Assembly (NCBI GenBank): GCA_000711775.1 | Contig: ARYC01000587.1 | Coordinates: forward strand, 1 to 64,000 | Direction: 5' to 3' | Length of the DNA stretch: 64,000 nucleotides | From: Oxytricha trifallax | Taxonomy: Eukaryota > Ciliophora > Spirotrichea > Sporadotrichida > Oxytrichidae | In this document: positions 1 through 11,468 of the stretch, piece by piece | How positions within the stretch are numbered: position 1 is the first letter of the stretch | How the letters are laid out: every line of letters begins with the position of its first letter | Program-made: the position numbers and the translations under genes | The notes under the pieces: generated by a model | The model's database searches: none | What the model saw: the letters and a program-made list of their open reading frames with translations, nothing else | Told to the model about the DNA's origin: nothing

Positions 1-502
1 ATGAACTTTATATTATGCTCTTAAGACCTCTGCATTTAATCGAATATATAATTTAAATTATCCTTATAAAATGAACATTAAAGTCAATCACTCTCTTAAT
101 GCGATTGACTGTCTTGTAAGATATACCGTTCTTTTTATATATGTTCGCTATAGATTAAGCAGGGATATGAAGCTCAGGAAATTGGCGATGAAACATCACA
201 GCTCTCTAGGCCAGAGAGAAGTGAGCCCAGTATTTAAGAGTCTTATCATTAATGAGATAATCAATATGATGCTGCTAAAGTTTTCGAGGTCTTTTAGGCT
301 TAGAATTAAGCTGCTATCTCTTTAAATTCAATGCTAATAGACAGTGAGACCTTACAGTAGCAGGAGATTTATGGAGTAACCTTGCTATAGACGTGTAATT
401 AAGGATAGGCTTGAGTTGATTATTATATTTATCACATCCATAACGCAACTTAAACAATAAATCTATATACTCACTGTCATAAACAGACCCTAAACCTCGC
501 AT
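1..502 (-). pseudogene. TBE 42-kDa transposase, N-terminal part, frameshifted
   Basis: Starts with ATG at 502 and reads MRGLGSVYDSEYIDLLFKLR and onward, closely parallel to the complete TBE-B transposase (51383-52447). Both contain the helix-turn-helix-like stretch SPATVRSHC / SPSTVRSHC, the block YLINDKTLKYWAHFSL and NGISYK. TAA/TAG must be read as Gln at several places. Near positions 68-80 the frame slips by one base relative to TBE-B, after the conserved RIKRVIDF block, so this copy is probably not translatable as one protein. The catalytic D, D and E residues lie beyond the window edge. DDE transposases of this family are thought to take part in TBE excision during macronuclear development in Oxytricha. 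Confidence 0.88.
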
Positions 503-623
503 ATACTCACTTAAATTACTAATATTTAAACATTAAACCCCTACATAAACCCTATTAAAACCCTAATAAAGTATGTACTAATAGTCTACTCTAATCAATC
601 AAAAACTCAATCAAAGTACTGAA

Positions 624-640
624 AGGGTTTTGGGGTTTTG
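624..640. repeat. Telomere-type repeat at TBE-A terminus
   Basis: GGGTTTTGGGGTTTTG reads outward here, i.e. CAAAACCCCAAAACCC from the element end. This is the hallmark of TBE ends. It is not a chromosome end, because the disrupted host gene continues directly from 641. Confidence 0.93.
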
Positions 641-895
641 ATTCCAAACAATGAATACAGCCACACTTTTAGTAAATAATTAAATGATTTCATTGAATTA
701 TAAAAATTAGGCAAATCAAATTTTATCTATTATTTTAATTACATTTTTTTTATTCCATAATTGAAAATAATTCTTAATTAGTAAATTATTTATTTAAAAC
801 ACTCATTAGTTATGATAGGCTTTCTTGTGGTCAAATTTATAAATGTATACAATTTAATTGTAGAAGTTGTTGCATTATTTGCATTTATCTGCCAT
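641..895 (-). CDS. TLDc-family gene copy A, 5' end only (RING finger)
   Basis: First coding segments of a RING/B-box/TLDc gene. ATG at 895 starts MADKCKQCNNFYN. After a 22-bp IES (838-859, pointer AATT) the frame continues with LTTRKPIITNEC, and after a second IES (pointer AGTGT, about 663-798) with CGCIHCLE up to 641. The cysteines match a RING finger: C-x2-C near the N-terminus, then C-x-C-x2-C. TBE-A is inserted inside the codon of the next RING cysteine (the paralogues read TTG GAA TGT ATT there). The rest of the gene, B-box to TLDc, would lie left of the TBE and outside the window. No frame break is visible other than the insertion, so precise excision could leave a working gene. Confidence 0.8.
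838..859 (-). other. 22-bp IES in copy A
   Basis: Removing 838-859 together with one copy of the AATT repeat (834-837 and 856-859) joins FYN to LTTRKPIITNEC in frame. Copies E (28212-28236) and F (42279-42303) carry 25-bp equivalents at the same codon. There is no GT...AG intron boundary. Confidence 0.75.
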
Positions 896-1671
896 CTTTC
901 TATATTTTGTCAAAAAATATTTGTTGCTTTACTTAGTTATATTCTATAAATCAATATTAAATAATAAATTTTTAACTCCTTTACATATATAACACTTGTT
1001 TAAATTAATAAGCTTACTCTTTCAATTCAGACAATCTTATTTATCCTATAAATATTTTATAATATAATATATATATAGGATATATATATAATTATATATT
1101 TAGTCTTTATTTATGATTATTAAAAATATTTTATTATTTTTTATACTGTATTTACATAGTATGAACTCTATATTTTAAAAAATTTCCTAATTAAATATAT
1201 TTAATATGATTGAATAATAATTTAAAAATAACAGAATTTAATTATTTTTATATGTTTATTATTATTTTAGCAATTTGTTTTTTAAATACTACATTGCTAT
1301 TTGTTAAGATACTCAAATTTATTATTTATTAAATTTTTGTTTTTTAATTTTTGGAATTAAAAAATACCTTTTATGATTTATTTTTATTTGATATTTCAAT
1401 CTAAATATTACTTTTAAATATTTAAATTGAACATTAGAAGTATCTTACTCCAGTAATAACTTAGTACCAAAATAATATTATTTATCTTTCCCATAATATA
1501 ACTTGTATTTTTAACATTTTATAGTTATATAATTATAAATATTTTAGATAAAAAACTTTAATTACATTTCAAAAGTCTTAATTTGTAAATATCAGGTTAT
1601 ATACAATTAATTTAATGAAAAATTCTATAACAAAATACTATAGAGATAGATTATAGCTATAGGTAATTAAT
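896..1671. other. AT-rich spacer
   Basis: Upstream of copy A and downstream of the gene at 1672. Very AT-rich, with a (TA)n run near 1065-1095. No coding island or RNA gene recognised. Confidence 0.6.
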
Positions 1672-4600
1672 TCACAAAATACAAATGTTGTGTGTGTAAA
1701 ATTCAAAGTTTGCAATTCATAACTAAACTCTGGATTACTTCTAGTTGTTGCCTCTTGCTCATTTAGATTTTTTCTGAATCTTCTCCTCCTCTTTCCTTAG
1801 ATTGCTTTTTTGATCTCCACTTTATCCTTCGATTCATCGACTTCAACCTGATTTTAGGTTTTAACCTGAACTCTTTTACTCCTGGATGATTCTTGGTTTG
1901 TGCTCCCTTTTCTTGGCTCACACTATCTTTATCTTCCTTATTTGTGGGTAAAGTAATTCTCTACAACTGTTAGGTTTACTTCGACTTCGCTAGATTTTCG
2001 ATTCTCTTTGAATTCCTTCAAGTTCCATTCTGTTTTAGTTTTTCAGACTAAATCATATGTTTTTATGTGGAACCTCATGCACTCTCTTCATTCACCAGTT
2101 GTCAGAGTTTTTCCTAATTTAAAATTATTTTCTTTAAAATTAAACTTATTTTTAGAGAATCACTTTAGCATAATATTATACTATATATGCATTCAAATAA
2201 TAGAGTTTAATTCAAATTAATATTACGATAAATCAAAATATTGGCAGTTTAATTCAGAATATCAAAATTGAATGATAGTTTCTTTCAATAGAAAAAATAA
2301 AATTAATCCTGACTTTATGACAATACTTATTATTGTATAAAGCAATTTATAACTTGATTTTAATATAATTTATAAGTTTTTTAAGATGCTAAAATTACTT
2401 TAATGCCATTATTTTTATTTATATTCTATAATAAATTTCACATTATTACTAAATTTCTTTCTCTCATAAGAGATATAAAAATATAAAAGTAATACATATC
2501 ATTAATCCTAAAACAAATAATTGGTTTTTATTGAAAGTCATTTGCATTTTTTATTGATGAGAAAAGCAAATAATAAAACTAAAAATGTTTGAGTTTTGAG
2601 ATTGTATTGAATGATAAAATCAAACATTTATTTTTTATGCAAGGATGCATTGGTATTTTTATATTATTGTCTTAGTAAAAAATATTTAAAATTTCAATCA
2701 AGAGATTATCAACTTTAAAATTATATCAATATGCTTTTATAAAGGAATAAATTCATGAATTATTTTATTCACTTCTAAAAATTAGATAAATTATCTATTT
2801 TTTAACTTCTCATTTTTTTTCCTAAAAAGTTATCTTGCTTTTTTTAAGTGAGTTTTTAAATTATTAGAGATATATCTTTATTAATAATTGATAGCGAAAC
2901 ATGAGTCTCAAAGCATGTGGCACCTTCATTATGTTTTTGAGAATTAGCATCTTCTTTCTGTATATATCTATTCCAGACTTAACTTATTTCTTTTACAACA
3001 TAAAATCCTTGTAAGACTGCAAGTACAATTTTATTTCCAAGTTAAAACCAATTATTTTATAAAAGATAATCGAAAACTATAGTTACCGAGATATATGAAT
3101 TAATTAAACATATAACTAATGTAAATGATAGAGTAAAATTTTATAATCTTATAAGTGTTAAAAATTAATTCATATAATAATCTTGTTTATGTTTGCCTAA
3201 ATTATGGAGTTTAAACATTTTACATTCAAATATAAAAATCAGAGATTATAAAATATAATATTTTTCAAACTTTTCTTGGTATAATTATTGTTTTCAATGA
3301 ATATAATATTGCTATTTAGAATATCATTTTTGTATTATGATTAAGTAATACAGTATAAAACTTACATATTTAGATTTATTAAAATTAATAATAGTCTTAG
3401 CTTAAAAAATAAAAACGAAGTAAGTCAAGTATTAACATATTATATATTATTAGCATTATCATAAAATTATAATAAAATATAAAAACACTATTTTTACTCT
3501 AAAGTTAATAATACTTTTAATTATATTGTGATCGTATTGCAGATCATTTTGAAATATTAAAGTAAATTAAAAATATTAAATCTTAAATAATTTAAATTGA
3601 TCCGTTTAATTAAGGGTGTTTAAGTAAATGCATTAAGGATAGTTTCTTCTTTATATTCCTATTTTAAGTTCTTAAATTATTTTAATCAAACACTCGTATG
3701 AAAAAATAAATTGTAAGAAATTCTTGAATCTTCCCAATAGCTCTAAATCAAACTACTTTCAAATAAATAATAGTTTAATTTTTTCATCAAAATCTTTTTA
3801 TATAAATTCGATTCGAAATAAATTTGTTAATTAGTTTGTTGTTTATTTACTTAATTGCGAATAAACTCAGAAAAGCTCTTATAAAAACATTTACCATAGA
3901 TTTCATATTTATTTATTATATTAAGCATTTTACCAGCGTTGATACTTAAATTTTGTATTTTCAAATGAAATTAATTTTCATTATTTCTAATTCTTTTACT
4001 TTAACATGGTGAAGCCTTAAAAATTTGGTTTTATGCTAAAAAGTTAATACAATTCATATTCTATCTAACTAACAATATTTAGTCAATAATGTTTAGATAA
4101 TTAAAATAAGAAAGTTATTTGTATTCAATATTAAATCATGACTCTAGCATTAAGATAAAAAAAAGTTTGTTTATTTATATTTGTATTTTTCATAACAACC
4201 CACTCGTCAAATATGTTATTTTTTTCTTACTTAGCATCACTAGCATCACTATCCAAATATAAATCTAAATATAGAACAAAATAAATAAAAATCTATTTTT
4301 GCTACTTATTACTTTAATTACTTCTTTATAACATAATTGTCTTACAATCGCAATAAGAGCTATAGATATTGAGCTTCTATGAATATATTTTAGTTATATG
4401 ATAAGAAATTTCTTCTTAATTAACAAAAACAATTAAAGTATTTTGAAAGAAATATTATAATAATTTAGTCACAATAAAAAATGAGAAGAATATCTTATTT
4501 AATTCAAGTTAATCCATTAAGATCAGTTTAGTTGAAGAATTTTATATAATAAAATATTAATGATTAATTCTCTTAATTTATACTTTATGACTAATTCTAT

Positions 4601-5430
4601 TTAAATTGGGATAAAGAAAGGGATATAATGGGCAGGGCGAAAATTGAAAATTGTTAATTGTTAAGAGATAAAAAAAATTGTATTTATAAACAAATTATTT
4701 AGTTAAAAACAATTTTTAAAAAAGGTTCAAAAATACTATTACCTAACAAAGAGAAAATTATTGAAAATTCTTTTCACTTAAGAATTTTTGTATTTTATAA
4801 AAATAAATTTCTACAATATACAATTTAAATAATCATTCATCATAAGATGATTCGCCTTTTTAATTCTAAAAAAAAATAACTAATATTTTTATTTTATTAA
4901 GTGATATAAGATCATTTTTTTAAGTTTTGTAGAAGGGATATTGAATACGTTACTACCTAGAGTATGTTATAGAGTTATAATAATAATTTTAATTGTATAT
5001 TATATTTTGATATAATGAAATATGAATTATTATTTGTTTTTCAGACAATGAAGATCATTAGAAGATGATAGTGATTTTATAAAAACTGAAGTTAAAAAAT
5101 TATGAAAATATCAACAGAGATTATATATATTATAGTAAATATTGAACTTTTATATATTTTTAATTTGATTGTATTAGTTTTTTATTAATAATACTTATAA
5201 TTATGTCTTTATGTCCCTTTTAAGTTGTAAGATAACTCTTGCTATTTAAATCCATGTATTTATCATTATATGATGAGAATTTTGTTACATTTCATTTCTT
5301 ATCTCGTCATGAGTAATCATTTCGAGTCTCAATTCACCATGTGTGCTACATTTTGTAATAGTTGTCCCTGACACATCTCCCTTACTTGGACTAGTCAACT
5401 ACTGAAACCAGATAGTTTACGTTTTTTACT
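1672..5430 (-). CDS. Unrecognised gene in several segments (minus strand)
   Basis: Several islands of better codon quality lie on the minus strand: about 5270-5430 (contains HGELRLEMITHDEIRNEM), 4130-4255 (LDSDASDAKQEKNNIFDEWV), 3715-3770 (FESSLIQSYWEDSRIS), 3595-3665 (LSLMHLLKHPQLNG), 2745-2965 (QKEDANSQKHNEGATCFETH and a lysine-rich tail), and 1672-2047, which ends at TGA 1672-1674. The last is very basic (GKRRRRFRKNLNEQEATTR) and rich in K, E and S. These are charged, helix-forming, low-hydrophobicity sequences. No family is recognised. That they form one gene is inference from shared strand and order. Pointers were not established, and some islands could belong to separate loci. AT-rich DNA between them is taken as IES. 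Confidence 0.45.
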
Positions 5431-6371
5431 TTCTCTATTTTTGATTTTGTTTGACTCGTTAAATAACATATTCATAGAAATCAATAGAGTTTATTAGTAA
5501 GTACAATAACAGTTGTAATAATTACGAAATACAAAGAAGATTAATCAATTATTAAAAATATAATGACTAAAACCTATTAAATAAATATCAGAACTATTAA
5601 TGAAATTTAGAGGTCATCATAATATCTAAGGATGTAGAAGATTGTTAAATTAAACAAGTAGAACTAAATAATTATATTAATAAAATCGCTATATTATTTT
5701 GATAATAAGTAGAAAATAAATAAATACTAAAGAAGAAAGTTATCCTATATTCTAATTCTTTAACTTTCCTCATTTTTTGTTTGAATTAGATTTTATTATT
5801 AACCCATTACCATTTAATATCTTGTTATAATTTGTATTATAATTATTTTATGGTTGTAATTTATTGCGAATGCATAAAACAAAACATTGACTTAGTTACT
5901 GCTATATTAAAATTTCTACCCTTTTAAAATGAAGGCATTATTAATCTTGATGGAAATTTGATCATAATTAATAATTAAGACTAAACCTATATATTATTAA
6001 TTCATACAATTGAAATTAAGGAAGTATATTTTGCTTTATTAAACTGAAATAATAAGATATAATAAATCTATCATTTAATTTTAATAGTTTTTCTCCAATA
6101 AAGTACAAGATTATGATATTATTCATAAATAAAAAATAATTATATCAGTGAAAATATTTATTCAATATTAAATAATAACTATATAACACACTTATTTTTT
6201 TATTCTAATTATTAAAATATTTTATAACTATTATCATCAATAAAATAAAAATAAGTTGCGATTTCTAAATTTATAAAATCCAATAAAGATTATAAATAAT
6301 AATTTAAAACTATAAATATAAACAAAAAATTAAATAAATTATCATATAATTAAAACAAACTAAAATAAATA
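5431..6371. other. AT-rich spacer upstream of the 1672-5430 gene
   Basis: No coding island seen. The last ~70 bases (6305-6371) resemble the 3' flank of TLDc copies E and F (20730-20790 and 35405-35470), including the stretch AAATAAATTATCATATAATT, so this flank was duplicated with the genes. Confidence 0.55.
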
Positions 6372-9300
6372 TCATAGTAGAGAATACACTTCAATCTCTA
6401 ATACATTAAAGTCATTTTATCCAGCTAAATATGATCGTGCTTCATTTGAATAATACTCATATCCATTAGGTGGTTCATAAGTACCTCCTAAATCACAACC
6501 ACTATCACTATTCTTATCACAATTATCACAAATACAAATATCATACCCACATCCAAATACACACATGCAATCCTTATGATGGTCAACTGCAAATTGTTAA
6601 TTTGAATATTGTTTATGGATGGATCTCTTACTCAAACTAAACAAAAATGCAGAGGGCTCACTATAATCATTAACAATATCAGGAGATGACCATGAAAGAG
6701 ATGTAAATAAAATTGAATATAAAAAGTTACATACTTAAGATTAATAATATTAAAAATTCTGAATCAAATGATTAATTTTGAAGATTCAAATCAAATATGA
6801 ACTACGACATTTTATTAAAGAATTTTTAAATAATTTTTATAAAATACAAAATTTATTTAATTATTTTAGATATAATTTAATATAATAACAATAATAATTT
6901 TTAAACTTTATATGTAAATCCTCCAAATACTTATCCGTATTCACTAAGAATAAAACACACAGTATTCCCTTTATTATCACATAACTCATGGAACTTTTAT
7001 GCAGTATATTCATCTCGAGATCCTCTATACAATAGCTTAAATTGCTTGCTAGAGTAGTCAGATATTCAAATTTATTATCATAAATTTATAAATCAATTTA
7101 ATGATATTGTTTGAATTTTACTATAAAATAATAATCATTAAGGCAATTAAATTCGATATGAAATATAGTAGAAATATTTTCGAAGTTAGAAAAATTAAAT
7201 AATAGTTTATAAGAAATTATTATAGTTCGAAGCAATCAACTTTTTCCTAACCTATATTATAAGAAATATCTAGATAATAATTTAAATTAAGCTATAGTTA
7301 CTTTTGTCGGTACACTACTTTGACTTGTAGAAGCAAGACGAATCGAGTTTAAACTTTGCTGATTTTTTGTTTATTTTTTGTTGAATTAAACTCAATTTAT
7401 CTCGTTTAAGGGATCGATAGTAAGAATCTCCCAAAAATTAGTAGTATATCTTAATTTGTTTTTATCAATAAAATCAGTATTTTATTTAGTTTATGCCACT
7501 ATAATATTAATATTTTATTATTAATTCTCTTGTAATTATATTTTAAAATATTTTAATTATAGTTATAAAAGATATTTGAGTTTGAAGAAGACTTGTTTAT
7601 TATTTTTATATTTCAATATCAACCAACTACCTATATTAGCATATCATCAATTCTTTCCAATATACTTAATAAGTTTTGATATCTTAATCATCATAGTTTT
7701 AATTATTAGCCTTTTTAATCACGTTGTTCAGTTTTTCATTTATTATTGATATGTTTGTGAGAAATAGCTGTAATGATTTAAATTAAATTTCTTCAAATAA
7801 AAAGTCATTTGAAATAAAAATACATGTATATTTAATATTTTATTAAAATTTTAAATTAATAATAATATTTTTTAAAAAAAATTATTCATAAAATATTTGA
7901 ATTGTCTGACTTGCAATCATTAACTTCTTAAATCTTAAGTTGAAGAGTATCAATTAAAAAAATACAAATAAAAAATCTTAAAGTCACAAATGAAGCTTTT
8001 ATACTTATATTAGAAGTTTAGCAAAACAAGTTAACTAGATCTATTAAAATAGTGCAATATTTTTTTTAGATATTAATAATTCATATTTTCACATTATCTT
8101 TTAATCAATAAATAAAAAACCTTGAATTAATTTCCTCTCCTTAATATTCTTTTTATTTTTGCAAACATTTTTCGTTTGTATGTTTAAGAATTTGTAAAAT
8201 AACAATCCTATGAATTAAATTAAATTGTATTTTTATTGTTGTAATGAATTATTTTTTAAGAATAAAATGAAATGAAATAAAGTTTTATTGGCGAAAAGTT
8301 TTGTTAATAAAAATCTTTTGTCCCATTATAGCTTTTATTATTAAATATAAAATTAACATGCCTTATTACCTTATTTAAAAGTACTAAAACATTTTGAAAT
8401 TAAATTAAAAATAATTTAATTAAAATTGTGAATTCAATTTTCATATTAATATAGGTTTAATCAGTAATATTTTGAAGTTTAATATTTTAATAAATAAAGC
8501 ATTTATTTAATTATTTGAATAAAGAGTCAAAAAATATTATTGCTCTAAATTATAATTAATTTATCTCACATGATTTTATTAAATGCTATAAGTTCAAAAA
8601 ATATAATTTATCTATAAAAAAATTAATAAAATAATTTTAAAATTCGGTTTATTTGTAATTAGATTACTTTTTATTATATATAACTGAGCAAAATAAAATT
8701 CAAAAGAAAGAAAGAAAGCTTTTCAAAGCAAGGCATTTTTTTTATATATACTTAAATAGAACCTTAATGAATTTTTTAAATCTATCGCATTTCTCAACAT
8801 TATTAAGCTTTTATAATTATAATCAACAGAGTCCACACAGTTTTAACTTTACAATTCCTCAAAAAATTAAGGTAAGTTTAAAAGTTAATTTTGAATCATG
8901 AATTTTCAAGTATAAAATATCAGAATCCTGTCAAGGCCATTTTTCTTCTAGAATTTGTTGGAATCCAAAAAATTATTTCCTGATTTATATATTTTCTTTA
9001 AGGAACTTACTTTTTTGAAATGCCATAGTTCTTATAAAATGTAAAAACATATTATATAATTCCAATTATCTTAGCTTAAAAATATAACTTAATTGTTATT
9101 TGTATAAAATTGATTTATTTTTTAAAAAAGTATCAAGCATGGCTCTTTCATTTTAAATCTAAGATTTAGTATAAAATTATTTAAATTTAATTAAACTAAA
9201 TATCCACTAGCAAAGTATCATGTTTTTGAATTTCTTATTTTATTGTAAGAATGAAGGTAGCTAAATCTTGTTAAGTCTTGTCAAGTTGATTTTGCAAAAG

Positions 9301-11045
9301 CTATAATATTAAATTATAATAAATAGTTATTGTTTCTGTACGTAATCATTATTCAATTATTATAGCTGATTACAAGTTTACTCTAAGTTACTAGTTTTTT
9401 AGTTTGTTATCTCAAGAGCATTTTCAAAAGCATCACATCTCAAAGATAAGTTTAATGTATAAATATATGTAAAAGTTTGATTAGACGTCATTCTTGTATT
9501 CCAATTAAACAATTAAAATAATATGAACATTCCTCAAATGCTTTATCTTAATTATCATGTGCAGTCTTATTATCAAAATAAAAAAATAAATTAATAATAC
9601 ATTTGGTATTCATCAATTCTTATTCATTGTTTAAAAATAATGCATAATAAAAGATTTTGCATTAACATACGATTACATTAATATTTTTAATTATATTCAA
9701 CAATAATTAGGTTAATTGACTCATTATTTTAATTATTAATTTGATTTTAATTACTTTCAAAAGCTTCCAGAGTTTATTTGAATTCTTCTCTCATTTTTGA
9801 CTGAGAATCATTAATCAGTTGCTAGATAGTCTAAAGGTTTAAGTTGCTCTAAGTTTTCTGCTCTTCCGCCATATTTGATTTAAAAATAAAAATAAAATAT
9901 TAATAATAATGATAATAATAAAGATTTATTTTTATGATGAATCATTCTAATTGAATCATTTTAGAAATAACGTTTTTAAAAAAATTGTTTTATAAATTTT
10001 TTTTTTATTAAATTTTTTTATCTTAACTAATTGTTGTGATTTTAGTTTATTTTATGTTAGTATTAATATCCCTTTAATTATTATACTTGCTTATTCTCAA
10101 CGTACTTCTTGCTTGGAATTTATTATCTTTAAAGTAAATTTGTAAATCAAATTTTTCATTTTGCCAAGAAAAAATTTAATTCTCATTAAATTATTATCCA
10201 AATATTGAAATATTTACAATTAAAAATTATATTAATAATTTGATCTCTGGGGTATGATTCTGTTTTAGGGATTATAAAGCGGATCTTCTAACGAATGTGC
10301 TAAGTCAATTTAAATTATTTATATTATAATTAATTTTTTGGGACTCCTCCTCACTTACTATGACACCTAGCATTTATATAATATATTGATAAATTCTGTG
10401 AACTTTTTTAATAGTTTCTTTAAACTGTGATGAATTCACTTAGCTCTCATTAGTGCTTAACTGAATGAGCTTAGATTTCATGTTCTCAAATGAATACTCA
10501 TCTAACAGTTTTACTACATTTATAAAAATATTGTATATAAAAATTGTTAGTGTAAATCTTGAAGTTAGGATTGTTTGAGTTCAGTAAGGGGATGCACTTT
10601 GTGTGTAAATTATTTAGAATTAAATTTATAAAGATTTAGTATCAAGTTTGCAATGAGAGCAAACTGGTATCGAGCAATCTGTGCAATACAAATTAGCAAT
10701 CTAGCCTTCATGATCTTCACAGAAAATGGTAAGTTAATCCAAAGATTGAAGTTTTCTTAAAACGAGTTTGCTTTCTTTCAATGGTACAGGCATAGTAAAT
10801 ATAATTAAATTTAATAGTATTGACTTCCTCATCTAAAGGACAGTAGATTTCTCTCTTTGGATTGTCTTTCAAGTTTAAGTCGATGCATTCCAAGCACCAA
10901 ATGCATGTACACTCATTAAATTAATTTAAATTTTTATAAAATGATACTCAAGTGTAATAGGCCGTTTTTTCGTCTTATTTAAATAAAATAGAAAATTAAA
11001 AGTCAAATTGAAAAGTTTGTTGCACTGACTACACGTGTCTGACAT
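6372..11045 (-). CDS. RING/B-box/coiled-coil/TLDc protein, copy B (segmented)
   Basis: Starts at ATG 11045 with MSDTCSQCNKLFNL. RING remainder at about 10830-10935 (ECTCIWCLECID ... CPLDEE; the final zinc cysteine is replaced). B-box at 10640-10745 (CEDHEGQIANLYCTDCSIP), uninterrupted here. Coiled-coil pieces at 10440-10520, 10240-10370 and 9765-9870 (SQSKMREEFKQTLEAFE). TLDc first part 6912-7062 (FKLLYRGSRDEYTAQKFHEL) and last part 6372-6708, ending ...YLAGQNDFNVLEIEVYSLL then TGA. A 211-bp IES with pointer ATTTACAT splits the TLDc domain. TLDc proteins in animals protect against oxidative stress and bind the V-ATPase, and RING/B-box proteins are often ubiquitin ligases; function here is inferred only. 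7063-9764 is mostly AT-rich IES, with one coding-like island at 7300-7370. Confidence 0.8.
6709..6919 (-). other. IES in TLDc domain of copy B (211 bp)
   Basis: Direct repeats ATGTAAAT at 6701-6708 and 6912-6919 flank it (ATTTACAT on the coding strand). Deletion of one repeat plus the spacer joins QVFGGFT to TSLSWSSPD in frame. The same pointer flanks the equivalent IES in copies C and E. Confidence 0.85.
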
Positions 11046-11468
11046 CTTAATAATTTAATATTTAATATGCTAAGGATAACTAATTAAATGGATTCTCTAC
11101 TTATAATATGAATAATTTACTATCTATCAATTAATTTCATTAACTTCTAAAATTATCATCAATAAGTACAATTATATAATCATATATAAATACTAAAAAT
11201 AATAATTATTATAAAATGGATTCAATTCCAGTAACTTTATATAAATTAAATTATTGCGTTCTATGAAAAAAATAATATAATTCGTTAAATTATTAAATAG
11301 AATATATATTTAATCATCATTTATAATATAAAAGCATCATCTTAAAATTCATTTTATATTACAAAAAATACAATAGCTCAATCATCTGAAAATATAAATA
11401 TTTATAAGATTTATTTATAAGATTAAAATTCTAACATTATAAATACTAGTTTTTATCTACATTATAAA

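Larger units (their letters stand above)
1..640 (-). mobile_element. TBE transposon (TBE-A), one end, cut by window edge
   Basis: Telomere-bearing element of the Tc1/mariner-like TBE family, plain DNA transposon. Its outer end at 640 is a G4T4-type repeat (C4A4 on the element strand), followed inward by a terminal repeat rich in short GGGTTT-type motifs and then by the 42-kDa transposase gene reading away from the end. The base after the element begins ATT, matching the ANT target preference known for TBEs. The terminal repeat differs clearly from that of TBE-B at 51302-55396, so this is another subfamily. The remainder lies left of the window. It interrupts the RING exon of the adjacent TLDc-family gene copy A. 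Confidence 0.93.

Noticed and set aside
619-642. Telomere-like repeat as a true chromosome end
   Set aside because: Sequence of a disrupted RING exon continues directly beyond it, and a transposase gene starts just inside; it is a TBE terminus.
838-859. Short insert in the first RING segment as a spliceosomal intron
   Set aside because: No GT...AG borders, only 22 bp, and direct repeats at both ends fit an IES pointer better.
2008-2220. Plus-strand frame beginning MNSFKFHSVL
   Set aside because: Antisense to a better coding frame on the minus strand (1672-2047) and running into AT-rich DNA.
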